8,313 bases of DNA from Spirochaetaceae bacterium (GCA_031271875.1 JAISVD010000276.1:1-8313); one strand, 5' to 3'; positions 1 to 6,841 are shown, counted from the stretch's first letter. Numbers and translations: made by a program. Notes: generated by a model from the letters alone, not told the origin.

Positions 1-905
1 TGGTACAGGAGATTCATATTGAACGCCATATCGAGCAGCCCCTCGCCCTGATACCGGGCGGCGATCTCGCTCTGACGGGTAAACACCTCGCCTATAAGAA
101 CCCTGTCCCCCTCATATTCATCGGCTACCCGCCGAATATCCCGGCAGATATCGAGCGTTTCGGGACGGTTCCTGTCGTATATATGCTTCTGAAAGATATT
201 GGGACTGGCGTTAAATGAAAAGGGATTACTCCTCAGCTGTTCATCTTTTATATACCAATTGACCACATCCATGCGGAATCCATCGACCCCGAGGTCAAGC
301 CAGAACCGGATGACCTCAAACATCGCTTTTTTCAGTTCAGGATTGCGCCAGTTCACTTCGGGCTGGTGGGAGGTAAAGGTTCCCAGAAACCACTCATCGG
401 TCATCTCATTGTCATGCCAGGCGCTCTTCAGTTCAAACTGACATATCCAGTTGTTGGGCTTCCTCAGCCTTTTTCCGGCCCCCGGCCCCCCGGAGCCGTG
501 TCTCGGGGCCCAGAGATACCAGTCGTGTTTCGGGTTGTCCCGGCTGCTCCGGGCCTCCGCGAACCACGGGTGCCGGTCAGATGTATGGTTGATTACCAGG
601 TCAAAAACAACCCGGATATTCCGCCGGTGGGCCTCGGCGATGAGGGTCTTTACATCGTCCATGGTGCCGAAAAGCGGATCGATATCGCAGTAATCGCTTA
701 TATCATACCCGAAATCATCCATGGGGGATTTGAAAAAGGGGGATATCCAGAGAGCGTTCACCCCGAGGGAGTTTCCTTCCCCGTTAAGGTAATCCAGGCG
801 GGAGATGATCCCTTTCAGGTCACCGACGCCGTCACCGTTTGAATCCTGAAAACTCCGGGGATATATCTGGTAAAAAACAGCTGTCTGCCACCAGGGACAA
901 CTCAT
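1..905 (-). CDS. GH13 alpha-glucosidase (oligo-1,6-glucosidase-like), 3' end beyond window
   Basis: This is a cytoplasmic glycoside hydrolase that should release glucose from short alpha-glucans such as maltose or isomaltose-type sugars. I translated 301 residues from the minus strand; the family is usually about 530-560 residues, so roughly the last 45% lies off the left edge. The start WWQTAVFYQIYPRSF and the calcium-loop-like DSNGDGVGDL (21-30) are typical. GH13 region I is DLVINH (102-107), region II is GFRMDVVNW with nucleophile D213, and region III is GEVF with acid/base E273. QPEVNW (181-186) matches the region V signature of oligo-1,6-glucosidases. Valine follows the nucleophile, which in characterised relatives goes with alpha-1,6 activity, so isomaltose-type substrates are plausible (inference). 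There is no signal peptide. The ATG overlaps the TGA of the cyclase gene as ATGA, with no good Shine-Dalgarno of its own, implying translational coupling. Family sure; exact substrate and subfamily unsure. Confidence 0.93.
   Translation of the reverse strand, partial: MSCPWWQTAVFYQIYPRSFQDSNGDGVGDLKGIISRLDYLNGEGNSLGVNALWISPFFKSPMDDFGYDISDYCDIDPLFGTMDDVKTLIAEAHRRNIRVVFDLVINHTSDRHPWFAEARSSRDNPKHDWYLWAPRHGSGGPGAGKRLRKPNNWICQFELKSAWHDNEMTDEWFLGTFTSHQPEVNWRNPELKKAMFEVIRFWLDLGVDGFRMDVVNWYIKDEQLRSNPFSFNASPNIFQKHIYDRNRPETLDICRDIRRVADEYEGDRVLIGEVFTRQSEIAARYQGEGLLDMAFNMNLLY
902..905 (-). other. ATGA stop/start overlap (translational coupling site)
   Basis: Read on the minus strand, the four bases ATGA hold the start codon of the glucosidase gene (905-903) and the TGA stop of the cyclase gene (904-902). 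The preceding codons of the cyclase tail carry no clear Shine-Dalgarno. Re-initiation by ribosomes finishing the cyclase is therefore the simplest way to start the glucosidase. The overlap is seen directly; coupling is inferred. Confidence 0.8.
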
Positions 906-2032
906 TCGGAACCGGCAACCGCCGCCTCGGCAGAGGGCTCTAAGGAGATATCCGGCGGCGCGACGGTGACCCTGTTGCGTCCATTCCGTTTCGATTCATA
1001 CAGCGCCTGATCCGCCCTATCGACAAGGGCCTTTGCGTTTGGCTTTGTAAAGGGGTTGTATTCGGCAATGCCTATCGAAATGGTCAGGGTGAGATGCTGT
1101 CCGTCATACACGATATCCATCGTTTCTATGGCGGTCCGGATTCGCTCCGCGATACCCATGGCCTCCGCCGCGTTGGCGTCATGAAGCATAACGACAAATT
1201 CCTCGCCGCCGTAACGGGCCGCCAGGTCCTGGTTCCGCACCCCATCCTCTACCAGGGCCGCTACCCGCTGAAGTACCACATCGCCGCAGGCGTGTCCGTA
1301 GGTGTCGTTGAACTTTTTGAAGAAATCGATATCCAGCATCATTATCGAAAGGGGGGCCTTGAACCTGTTGCTGTCCTCCAGCCTTCCGATCAGTACCGAA
1401 TAGAAGTAATGCTTCAGTTTGAGGTGGGTCATCATATCGGTGGTGGTCATTTCGAGGAGCGCAGAATTACTTACCGCGATAGCCGCGAGGGATGCGATAT
1501 TCAGGATATGCTCCTTCTCGTACTCACAGAAAGCGAGCTCCTCCCCGACATCGAGCCGTTCACCCAGGATGAGTATCCCGTTTACATGGGTACGGGCCTT
1601 TAACGGAATAATCAGGGACGGCTGCAGGGAGGATATCTCTTCAAGTCCTTCCAGACTCCCCAGCGCCTTTTCTACCTCATCAAGGGTCAGACAGGTGTCG
1701 GTTTCATTGAGCAGTTTGACAAAGGGGCTGTCTTCATGGATTATATACTCATAGTTTTTATCAAGCTCAAACCCGGTGTAATTTCTGTTCAGATTGAAAT
1801 AGGATGAATCAAAATTCTGCTTGGTAAAAATGCCTGCCCCGAGAACTTTCATCTGCCCGATACAGGTATACAATATCGCCTCGATAAGGGTTGCATAATC
1901 GAGTATCGAACTGAGGCTTTTGGAGATTTCAAGAAGCTGTTTCAGATCAAAAATCTGCTTTTCATAAGACGCATTTTTCCTGTCCTGGAGAGATGAGTTT
2001 TGTTTATCGGTGATGTTCCGTTTCTTTGTCAT
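902..2032 (-). CDS. GAF-GGDEF diguanylate cyclase
   Basis: This soluble 376-residue protein should make cyclic di-GMP from two GTP. Residues 1-45 are a charged, probably coiled-coil lead-in. Residues 45-190 look like a GAF-type sensory domain (my reading of fold pattern; ligand unknown). The GGDEF domain spans about 198-358. It has the metal-binding DIDFFKKFND (D234 to D243), YGHACGD (245-251), the active-site loop RYGGEEF with GGEEF at 275-279, and the inhibitory-site RxxD (R266, D269) six residues before GGEEF. All residues expected for catalysis and product inhibition are present. The domain entry reads TDMMTHLKLKHYF instead of the usual TDxLTGLxNRRxF. The C-terminal tail (about 359-376) is Ala/Ser/Glu rich. 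No membrane segment is present. AGAGGG lies just upstream of the ATG. The stop overlaps the start of the GH13 gene. A similar GAF-GGDEF protein is known in treponemes (from memory). Cyclase activity is predicted, not shown. Confidence 0.93.
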   Translation of the reverse strand: MTKKRNITDKQNSSLQDRKNASYEKQIFDLKQLLEISKSLSSILDYATLIEAILYTCIGQMKVLGAGIFTKQNFDSSYFNLNRNYTGFELDKNYEYIIHEDSPFVKLLNETDTCLTLDEVEKALGSLEGLEEISSLQPSLIIPLKARTHVNGILILGERLDVGEELAFCEYEKEHILNIASLAAIAVSNSALLEMTTTDMMTHLKLKHYFYSVLIGRLEDSNRFKAPLSIMMLDIDFFKKFNDTYGHACGDVVLQRVAALVEDGVRNQDLAARYGGEEFVVMLHDANAAEAMGIAERIRTAIETMDIVYDGQHLTLTISIGIAEYNPFTKPNAKALVDRADQALYESKRNGRNRVTVAPPDISLEPSAEAAVAGSE

Positions 2033-2048
2033 GGTTCCCTCTGGAAAC

Positions 2049-2075
2049 AGTGTATAGTTATGGAAAAACAGTCAA
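2049..2075 (-). promoter_or_regulatory. Possible weak promoter for the cyclase gene
   Basis: In the 119-bp gap between the helical-protein gene and the cyclase gene, the minus strand reads TTGACT (2075-2070), a 15-bp spacer, then TACACT (2054-2049). The -35 matches consensus at five of six positions and the -10 at four of six, and the spacer is short. A transcript from here would have a leader of only about a dozen bases ending in AGAGGGAACC before the ATG. This would let the cyclase/glucosidase pair be expressed apart from the upstream genes. The remaining gap (2080-2151) shows only a 5-bp AGGCC/GGCCT inverted repeat with a long loop and no T-run, so I call no terminator. Confidence 0.35.
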
Positions 2076-2151
2076 CAGATATCTCTGAACATGTCCAATT
2101 CAGAGGCCCCACAAGGTCACTGATGGAGGTTATGGCCTTTAATATTGCCAT

Positions 2152-3729
2152 CTACACTGTATTGCCAATTATAGCATAATTTTTCATTATTTCAAGAAAT
2201 TTCAACATAAATGGCTGCTGTTTTTCCAGACATTCAAATTTTTCCCGGTTTTTGGCGGCTGAAATAAGCATCCGTATATTGGAGATATACTCAGGAGTGG
2301 GCCTTTTGCTGTCGGCGAGAAGTTCCGTGAGTTTTACGGAGAGTTCATAAAAATGCTTTGCCTCGGTCTGTACAAGGCTTTTTGCTTGCTGATTCATATG
2401 GTTCACCATCTCCTCTGCTTTGCGGCAGAACTCGTTCCCGTTATGGCTGTTCTGGATACAGTGTTTGAGATGCGCAAGATTGTTCTCCCCCTGGTCGCCA
2501 AAACTTTTTTCAAAGGTCTCAAAGGCGGATGCGGTCTTAATACAGTGGTGAACAATTGTAGAAAATTGGGATTGAAAGCTCTGGTTGTTGTAATACCCCT
2601 CCACCATCAGCGTATTGAGGAGCGTCTGCACTGACTCGGAGAAATATACCCTGATATATGTTTTAATGACCTGCAGCGGGGTAATCCAGAAAAAGGAATA
2701 CGCTGTCGTGGCCTTGAGGAAGTCATTTGTTTCGGCGTTATATCCCCCGAGGGAGACCATCTTCTTGCCGGGGAACAGCTCCTGTATCTGCTGTTCCAAC
2801 TGTTCATCCTGAATTTCGGTTTCGATATTTTTACTGTCCGCTAGATACCTGATCTGGAGCCGGTCTCTGTAATCTTCAAGGAAGGGTTTGTCGATTTTTG
2901 CGCTGGCGGGGGTCAGCCGGGTATCCTTTTTCAGATACCGCAGCAGAAGCAGCAGGGTGCCGGGGTCCAGTTTTTTCTTGAGCAGATAGGCGATGGTTTT
3001 GAACCGATTGGTTATACTGTTCTGCTCCTCCTCAGAGGGAACATCGCCTGTTTTTTTGGAAACCAGCGCGATTATCGCGCTGACCAGTGAGGGTGAAAGC
3101 TCCAGGGTACTGCTGATATAGTAGAAATCCAGCAGGTTGCTCACCAGTTCCACCGCGAGACACTGCTGGAATCGGGGGGAATAGGAGGGATCCTCTCCGG
3201 TAAAGTCACTGTCAAAGCAGCGCAGGAATGAGATATAGTTGAACCGGCACAGGTCATAGAGCGTACCAAGCTGGCAGATTATCCTCTCAACGGCCTTGAA
3301 TTCCGGGGTATTCAGCTCCCTGAGCAATTTTTCAAGGAGACGGCGGTGGGTTTCCCGCTCCTTTTCATAACTTTCGGCTTCGGACAAAAGCTGTTTTCTT
3401 TTCTCGGAGAACAATGTCTCATACAGTTCCCGTCCTTCAGGGCTAAAGCCCGAATAGAACAGATAATCGATACATCTTAAACTTATCCAGGTATCGTTTC
3501 CCGCGATGGTGCTTTCGAGTATCTCATGTATCGGAGCAAGCTGTACCCACAGATGGTACATCGCTTCTGCGAGGGAGGGCTGTACCATTCCGTTTTTTAT
3601 AATCGGAGGGGTTATCTCTTTGAGCCGGTTTTCCAGCTCCTTCAGTTCCCGGCGATCTTTTCCCTGGGCAGAGGTTCCGAACAGAAACATATCGAATATA
3701 TCTTTCAGAAATTTAAGCAAAGCACCCAT
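2152..3729 (-). CDS. Uncharacterised all-helical cytoplasmic protein (DUF5312-like)
   Basis: I do not know a function for this 525-residue protein. From memory it resembles a conserved hypothetical family restricted to spirochaetes (DUF5312); that match is unverified. The sequence looks almost entirely alpha-helical, with no signal peptide and no convincing transmembrane span. Residues 1-18 could form an amphipathic helix that touches the membrane. Charged helical stretches lie at 25-40 and 105-140, the second rich in Lys/Glu/Arg. A leucine run sits at 259-263 (LLLLL). An aromatic-rich, conserved-looking block sits at about 340-390, with SFFWITPLQVIKTY and VEGYYNNQSF. Cysteines are scattered, without a metal-binding spacing. 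The start lies 24 bp after the dus stop in an A/T-rich spacer without a visible Shine-Dalgarno, so expression may rely on dus translation. The cyclase gene follows 119 bp downstream. A scaffold or regulatory role is possible but not supported by any motif. Confidence 0.85.
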   Translation of the reverse strand: MGALLKFLKDIFDMFLFGTSAQGKDRRELKELENRLKEITPPIIKNGMVQPSLAEAMYHLWVQLAPIHEILESTIAGNDTWISLRCIDYLFYSGFSPEGRELYETLFSEKRKQLLSEAESYEKERETHRRLLEKLLRELNTPEFKAVERIICQLGTLYDLCRFNYISFLRCFDSDFTGEDPSYSPRFQQCLAVELVSNLLDFYYISSTLELSPSLVSAIIALVSKKTGDVPSEEEQNSITNRFKTIAYLLKKKLDPGTLLLLLRYLKKDTRLTPASAKIDKPFLEDYRDRLQIRYLADSKNIETEIQDEQLEQQIQELFPGKKMVSLGGYNAETNDFLKATTAYSFFWITPLQVIKTYIRVYFSESVQTLLNTLMVEGYYNNQSFQSQFSTIVHHCIKTASAFETFEKSFGDQGENNLAHLKHCIQNSHNGNEFCRKAEEMVNHMNQQAKSLVQTEAKHFYELSVKLTELLADSKRPTPEYISNIRMLISAAKNREKFECLEKQQPFMLKFLEIMKNYAIIGNTV

Positions 3730-3753
3730 AATATATCTGTATATTAAGTTTTG

Positions 3754-4782
3754 TCAGGGTTTTTGACAATCACTATTGTTCAATATATCCGCAAAAAGCG
3801 CGTAATAATTATCGATAGTCGCTGTTTTTACAATTTCCGCCCGCAGTTCCGCCCCCCCGGGGAAACCCTTTGTGCAGGCGCAGAACCGTTTACGCATCTC
3901 CCTGCACGCTGCGTCTTCGCCTCTGTCGGCGGCAAGCAGTTCAAGCTCCCGGAGGCCCGCCCGGATCCGCTCAGGAGGAGATACCGGTTCGTAGGTTCCG
4001 GTTTCAAGCAGTTTTTTCGTCTGGCCGAATATGAACGGATTGCCCATCGCGCCCCGGGCAAACATCACCCCGTCACAGCCGGTGCTTTCAAGCATCTCCC
4101 TGGCAGCCTCGGGCGAAAACAGGTCCCCGGAACCGAATACCGGAATACCTCCGTTCAGGAGCTTTTTCAGTTCCCTCAGCAGGGACCAGTCGGAACTCCC
4201 CTCATATCCCTGGCTTCTGGTCCGGGGATGGAGGGTAATGGCGGCGGCTCCGCCCTCGGCGGCCGCAAGGGCTGCCTCCCGCCAGGAGAGCTGCCCGGAA
4301 TCCCATCCGGAGCGTATCTTGACCGTTACCGGAAGGGGAAAAACCGCTTCCGCGGCAGCCCTGACAACCGCATGGAGCCGTTCCGGGTCTCTGGTCAGGG
4401 CCGCGCCGGCGCCGGTTTTTACGATCTTTGGGATAGGACAGCCGGCATTGATATCTATCAGCTCCGGGGAGACCCTGTCCGCAACAATACAGGCGGCGGC
4501 GGCCATCGTTTTTGGGTCGCTGCCGAATATCTGCACCCCGTAACGGGTCTCATTTGCGGCCCGGGCCAGGAGGAGTTCGGTCTTTTCCGATCCCCTCACC
4601 AGCGCTTCCGCAGATACCATTTCGGTAAAAGTGAGATTCGCTCCATTTTCCACACAGACGGAACGGAACGCCCGATCGGAGTATCCCGCTACGGGGGCGA
4701 GAAACAGGTTTCCCTCCAGATAGAGGCCGTCCCGCCGCAGATGCGCCTGCCCAGAGGTGATTGTTACAGGATGATACAGCAT
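3754..4782 (-). CDS. dusB: tRNA-dihydrouridine synthase, DusB-type
   Basis: This FMN- and NADPH-dependent enzyme reduces specific uridines in tRNA to dihydrouridine. The 342 residues match the usual family length. The TIM barrel opens with FLAPVAGYSDRAFR (27-40). VQIFGSD (83-89) and IDINAGCPIPK (109-119) follow, the latter containing the proton-donor cysteine C115. VTVKIRSGWD (152-161) supplies the FMN lysine K155, and ITLHPRTRSQGY (182-193) supplies H185. IPVFGSGD (213-220) and FARGAMGNPFIF (241-252) form the phosphate-binding end. The C-terminal helical tRNA-binding domain includes KGFPGGAELR (305-314), as in DusB proteins. HPRT replaces the commoner HGRT, a mild variant. The ATG lies 37 bp after tatD; no strong Shine-Dalgarno is visible, but the barrel begins shortly after, so the start is reasonable. 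The subclass (DusB rather than another Dus) is judged by overall resemblance only. Confidence 0.92.
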   Translation of the reverse strand: MLYHPVTITSGQAHLRRDGLYLEGNLFLAPVAGYSDRAFRSVCVENGANLTFTEMVSAEALVRGSEKTELLLARAANETRYGVQIFGSDPKTMAAAACIVADRVSPELIDINAGCPIPKIVKTGAGAALTRDPERLHAVVRAAAEAVFPLPVTVKIRSGWDSGQLSWREAALAAAEGGAAAITLHPRTRSQGYEGSSDWSLLRELKKLLNGGIPVFGSGDLFSPEAAREMLESTGCDGVMFARGAMGNPFIFGQTKKLLETGTYEPVSPPERIRAGLRELELLAADRGEDAACREMRKRFCACTKGFPGGAELRAEIVKTATIDNYYALFADILNNSDCQKP

Positions 4783-4819
4783 AAAAGGATGTTCCGGTGC
4801 GGGGGCCTGCTCCGGGGGT

Positions 4820-5593
4820 TTACTCTGAGAGTTTGAAGAAGGTACAGCTGTTTTTCCAGAGCTGCGCGCTCAACGCTTCTATGTCCATATCCAGCAGCTC
4901 CGCGAGGAAGCGGACCGTAGAGGGGGTATAGGCGGGCATATTCCGCTTGCCCCGATACTCTGCGGGAACCATGAAGGGACTCTCCGATTCCACCAGAATC
5001 CTGTCAACCGGCACCGTCAGGGCGGTCTCGTGCAGGTTCCTGGCGTTCCGGTAGGTTACATTTCCGGCAAAGGAAAAATAGAGATTCAGGTTCAGCGCCT
5101 TTTTCGCGTATTCGGCGTCTTCGGAGTAACAGTGAAGAACGCCGCCTGCCGTGGGGAGCCTCTCGGAAAGGATATCCAGCACATCCTTTCCGGCGTCCCG
5201 ATTGTGGATGATGACGGGGACATTCATTTTTTCCGCCAGTTCAAGCTGGGTAATAAACAGTTCGATCTGGGAGCGCTTATCCCCGAATTTGCGGTAATAA
5301 TCCAGCCCGATCTCTCCGAGGGCAACAACATTCGGGAATTTGAGTCCCTGTTCTATAGTCTGAATCCAGTCCTTTCCGGGATTTGTAACCTCCGACGGCG
5401 CGACGCCGACAGCATGATACACGCTGGAAAGTGATTTGAGATTAGTATATACCTTAGTAAAGTCATGTAAACTGTTGCAGATACTGACAATTCTGCTTAC
5501 ATGAGCCTGCTTTGCTTCCTGTATGACACGAAGCTGCTCAATAGGGTCATCATAAATGAGCCCTATGTGGGCATGAGTATCAAAAAACTGCAT
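4820..5593 (-). CDS. tatD: TatD-family metal-dependent hydrolase, variant active site
   Basis: TatD proteins are cytoplasmic metal-dependent hydrolases; characterised members act as 3'-5' DNA exonucleases. This one has 257 residues, the normal size for a single TIM barrel. Expected metal ligands are visible: FDTHAHIG (H7, H9), GEIGLDYY (E94), PVIIHNRDA (H130) and GGVLHCYS (H154). Several signature positions differ. The usual ETD(S/A)P reads ESESP (202-206), putting E205 where the family has a metal-binding aspartate. GVHP reads GVAP (63-66), HxHL(D/N) reads HAHIG, and RGKRNEP reads RGKRNMP (214-220). Family membership is firm, but activity may be altered. The start is supported by GGAAG on the minus strand (CGGAAGAAAGCC then ATG). 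It is the first gene of the leftward block, with dus 37 bp downstream and a strong promoter upstream. Confidence 0.93.
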   Translation of the reverse strand: MQFFDTHAHIGLIYDDPIEQLRVIQEAKQAHVSRIVSICNSLHDFTKVYTNLKSLSSVYHAVGVAPSEVTNPGKDWIQTIEQGLKFPNVVALGEIGLDYYRKFGDKRSQIELFITQLELAEKMNVPVIIHNRDAGKDVLDILSERLPTAGGVLHCYSEDAEYAKKALNLNLYFSFAGNVTYRNARNLHETALTVPVDRILVESESPFMVPAEYRGKRNMPAYTPSTVRFLAELLDMDIEALSAQLWKNSCTFFKLSE

Positions 5594-5620
5594 GGCTTTC
5601 TTCCGTTAGAATGTGATATA

Positions 5621-5647
5621 TTGGGAATTAGCTATAATAATACCCAA
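5621..5647. repeat. 27-bp interrupted palindrome in the tatD leader
   Basis: TTGGG (5621-5625) and CCCAA (5643-5647) form a perfect outer arm pair. After one mismatch, ATTA and TAAT continue the symmetry inward to a 7-base centre (5631-5637). The element lies between the predicted tatD transcription start (about 5661) and the tatD ATG. It could fold as a hairpin in the tatD leader RNA or serve as a DNA operator. No T-run follows, so it is not a standard terminator. A related half, CCCAAT, recurs at 5685-5690 inside the tatD promoter spacer. The symmetry is seen directly; its role is unknown. Confidence 0.55.
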
Positions 5648-5667
5648 CCAAAAGACCGATATATATT

Positions 5668-5696
5668 ATAGTAACACATCGAATCCCAATCGTCAA
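5668..5696 (-). promoter_or_regulatory. Promoter for the leftward tatD block
   Basis: On the minus strand TTGACG (5696-5691) is followed by exactly 17 bp and TACTAT (5673-5668). The -35 matches the sigma-70 consensus at five of six positions and the -10 at four of six. Transcription would begin near 5661 and give a leader of about 67 bases containing the palindrome described separately. The position facing tatD and away from the M23 promoter fits a divergent control region. Confidence 0.75.
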
Positions 5697-5741
5697 CAAA
5701 ATTGCGGCTTGTCTCAGAATTCGGGCGGCGCGTTATACGGT

Positions 5742-5770
5742 TTGACAGGTGATTTTATCCATGCTATTAT
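5742..5770 (+). promoter_or_regulatory. Promoter for the M23-bactofilin-yaaR-ricT operon
   Basis: A perfect -35 TTGACA (5742-5747) is followed by 17 bp and TATTAT (5765-5770), five of six matches to the -10. A perfect TATAAT also occurs at 5768-5773 but with a 20-bp spacer. Transcription should start near 5777, leaving a leader of about 24 bases before the GTG. The near-consensus match predicts strong, constitutive-type sigma-70 expression. It lies 45 bp from the -35 of the opposite tatD promoter, so the two do not overlap. Confidence 0.85.
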
Positions 5771-5790
5771 AATGTGGCTACAAGACTATA

Positions 5791-5803
5791 GGGAGATGCC
5801 GTG
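5791..5803 (+). promoter_or_regulatory. Shine-Dalgarno GGGAG and GTG start of the M23 gene
   Basis: GGGAG (5791-5795) stands 5 bp before the GTG at 5801. An out-of-frame ATG at 5796 lies between them, directly against the Shine-Dalgarno, and would give only a short non-homologous peptide. The correct spacing and the fit of the reading frame to an M23 protein decide for GTG. The promoter position, leaving only about 24 bases of leader, also supports this start. Confidence 0.8.
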
Positions 5804-6826
5804 CCAAAGACGAGAAGATATAAAAAATTCGAAAAGAATGTGGTACAGTCCATAGTCCTGTTTTTCAAACGTGTGTTCTGCGCCATAGGAAGGGCTGTCT
5901 CCGTTTTTTTTCATGTAGGTCAGCGCAAGCTGACTATTATGGTTGTTCCTCATTCCCAGAAAAAGGTTCTCAATTTTCAGACAAATATATTTGCTCTGTC
6001 CCTTGGTTTTCTGATTGTGGGGGGGATTGTTGCGTCGTTCTTCTGGTTTAACAAAAATTCCATCGATCTCTCCACGGAGATCACCAATCTTGAGGCCCGG
6101 AACAATATGGCCCGGATGGACCTTGATCTGTTGCGGGACGAGGTAAGCAATGTGCTTTATGAGGGCAAGAAATTCCAGAAAACACTGACGGAAACCCTTT
6201 CTCTGCTGGGTATAGAAGACACTACTGCGTCAACCGATACCGCCCTCCAGAACGGGGACCTTTCATCCCTGTTCAATGTGCGGGAAACATCCCGGGGAAA
6301 TATCCGTGAGATTACGGACCTCAGACAGCTTGCTTCGTACCTTGAGAATGCGTCCCGCCCGATTGAGGAGATCGGGAAGATGCTTGATTCCCAGAGCGCG
6401 CTGTTTGGAGATATTCCCAGTGTCTGGCCCCTCAAGGGAGGGATCGGGCATATTTCCATGCTGTTCGGACAGAATATCCACCCCCTGACGGGGCAGTGGT
6501 ACATACATAAGGGACTCGATATATCCACCTGGCGTTCGGGAGACCCCATAATCTCGACGGCGACGGGACAGATCATGACCGTCGCGTTCGACGCAGGGCT
6601 CGGCCATTATGTGATCATCAAGCACAAACACGGTTTTTATACCCGCTACGCCCATATGAGCGCTATCTGGGTACAGCGCGGACAATATGTTACCCAGGGA
6701 CAGGTGATCGGGACGGTAGGAAACAGCGGTGTTTCAACGGGCCCCCATCTCCACTACGAGGTGCATATCGGCGCCGATGTCGTGGACCCCGCAAAGTACG
6801 TGAATATGACCGTAGCCAAGCGGTAG
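5801..6826 (+). CDS. Membrane-anchored M23 (LytM) peptidoglycan endopeptidase
   Basis: This 341-residue enzyme should cut peptide cross-links in peptidoglycan from the periplasmic side of the inner membrane. Residues 1-61 are basic and probably cytosolic; they include a hydrophobic or amphipathic stretch at 14-40 and the block VVPHSQKKVLNFQ (48-60). One transmembrane helix spans about 62-83. A periplasmic, likely coiled-coil region covers 88-135, and a linker runs to about 205. The M23 domain (about 208-335) carries all zinc and catalytic residues: H236 and D240 in HKGLD, H285 in RYAHMS, and H316/H318 in GPHLHYEV. It is therefore predicted to be active rather than an EnvC-like activator. GTG is the start (see the separate entry). 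The bactofilin gene follows 15 bp downstream, a pairing known for cell-shape control in several bacteria. The precise bond cleaved cannot be read from sequence. Confidence 0.94.
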   Translation: MPKTRRYKKFEKNVVQSIVLFFKRVFCAIGRAVSVFFHVGQRKLTIMVVPHSQKKVLNFQTNIFALSLGFLIVGGIVASFFWFNKNSIDLSTEITNLEARNNMARMDLDLLRDEVSNVLYEGKKFQKTLTETLSLLGIEDTTASTDTALQNGDLSSLFNVRETSRGNIREITDLRQLASYLENASRPIEEIGKMLDSQSALFGDIPSVWPLKGGIGHISMLFGQNIHPLTGQWYIHKGLDISTWRSGDPIISTATGQIMTVAFDAGLGHYVIIKHKHGFYTRYAHMSAIWVQRGQYVTQGQVIGTVGNSGVSTGPHLHYEVHIGADVVDPAKYVNMTVAKR

Positions 6827-6841
6827 GCGGATACAGGACGG

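Noticed and set aside
366..842. 158-residue open frame on the plus strand
   Set aside because: It is the complement of the GH13 gene, whose three catalytic regions are intact on the other strand.
1094..1603. 169-residue open frame on the plus strand
   Set aside because: It is antisense to the GGDEF domain and has no recognisable motif.
2103..2136. AGGCC/GGCCT inverted repeat as a terminator
   Set aside because: The stem is only 5 bp with a loop of more than 20 bases and no T-run follows on either strand.
3751..4836. 361-residue open frame on the plus strand
   Set aside because: It lies wholly opposite dus and tatD's end, has a Gly/Arg/Pro-rich composition typical of an antisense shadow, and matches no family; dus has full family motifs.
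5768..5773. Perfect TATAAT as the -10 of the M23 promoter
   Set aside because: It would need a 20-bp spacer from TTGACA; the overlapping TATTAT gives the ideal 17 bp.
5613..5855. 80-residue open frame in the divergent region
   Set aside because: It crosses both promoters, runs into the M23 gene out of frame and has a low-complexity, unlike-protein composition.
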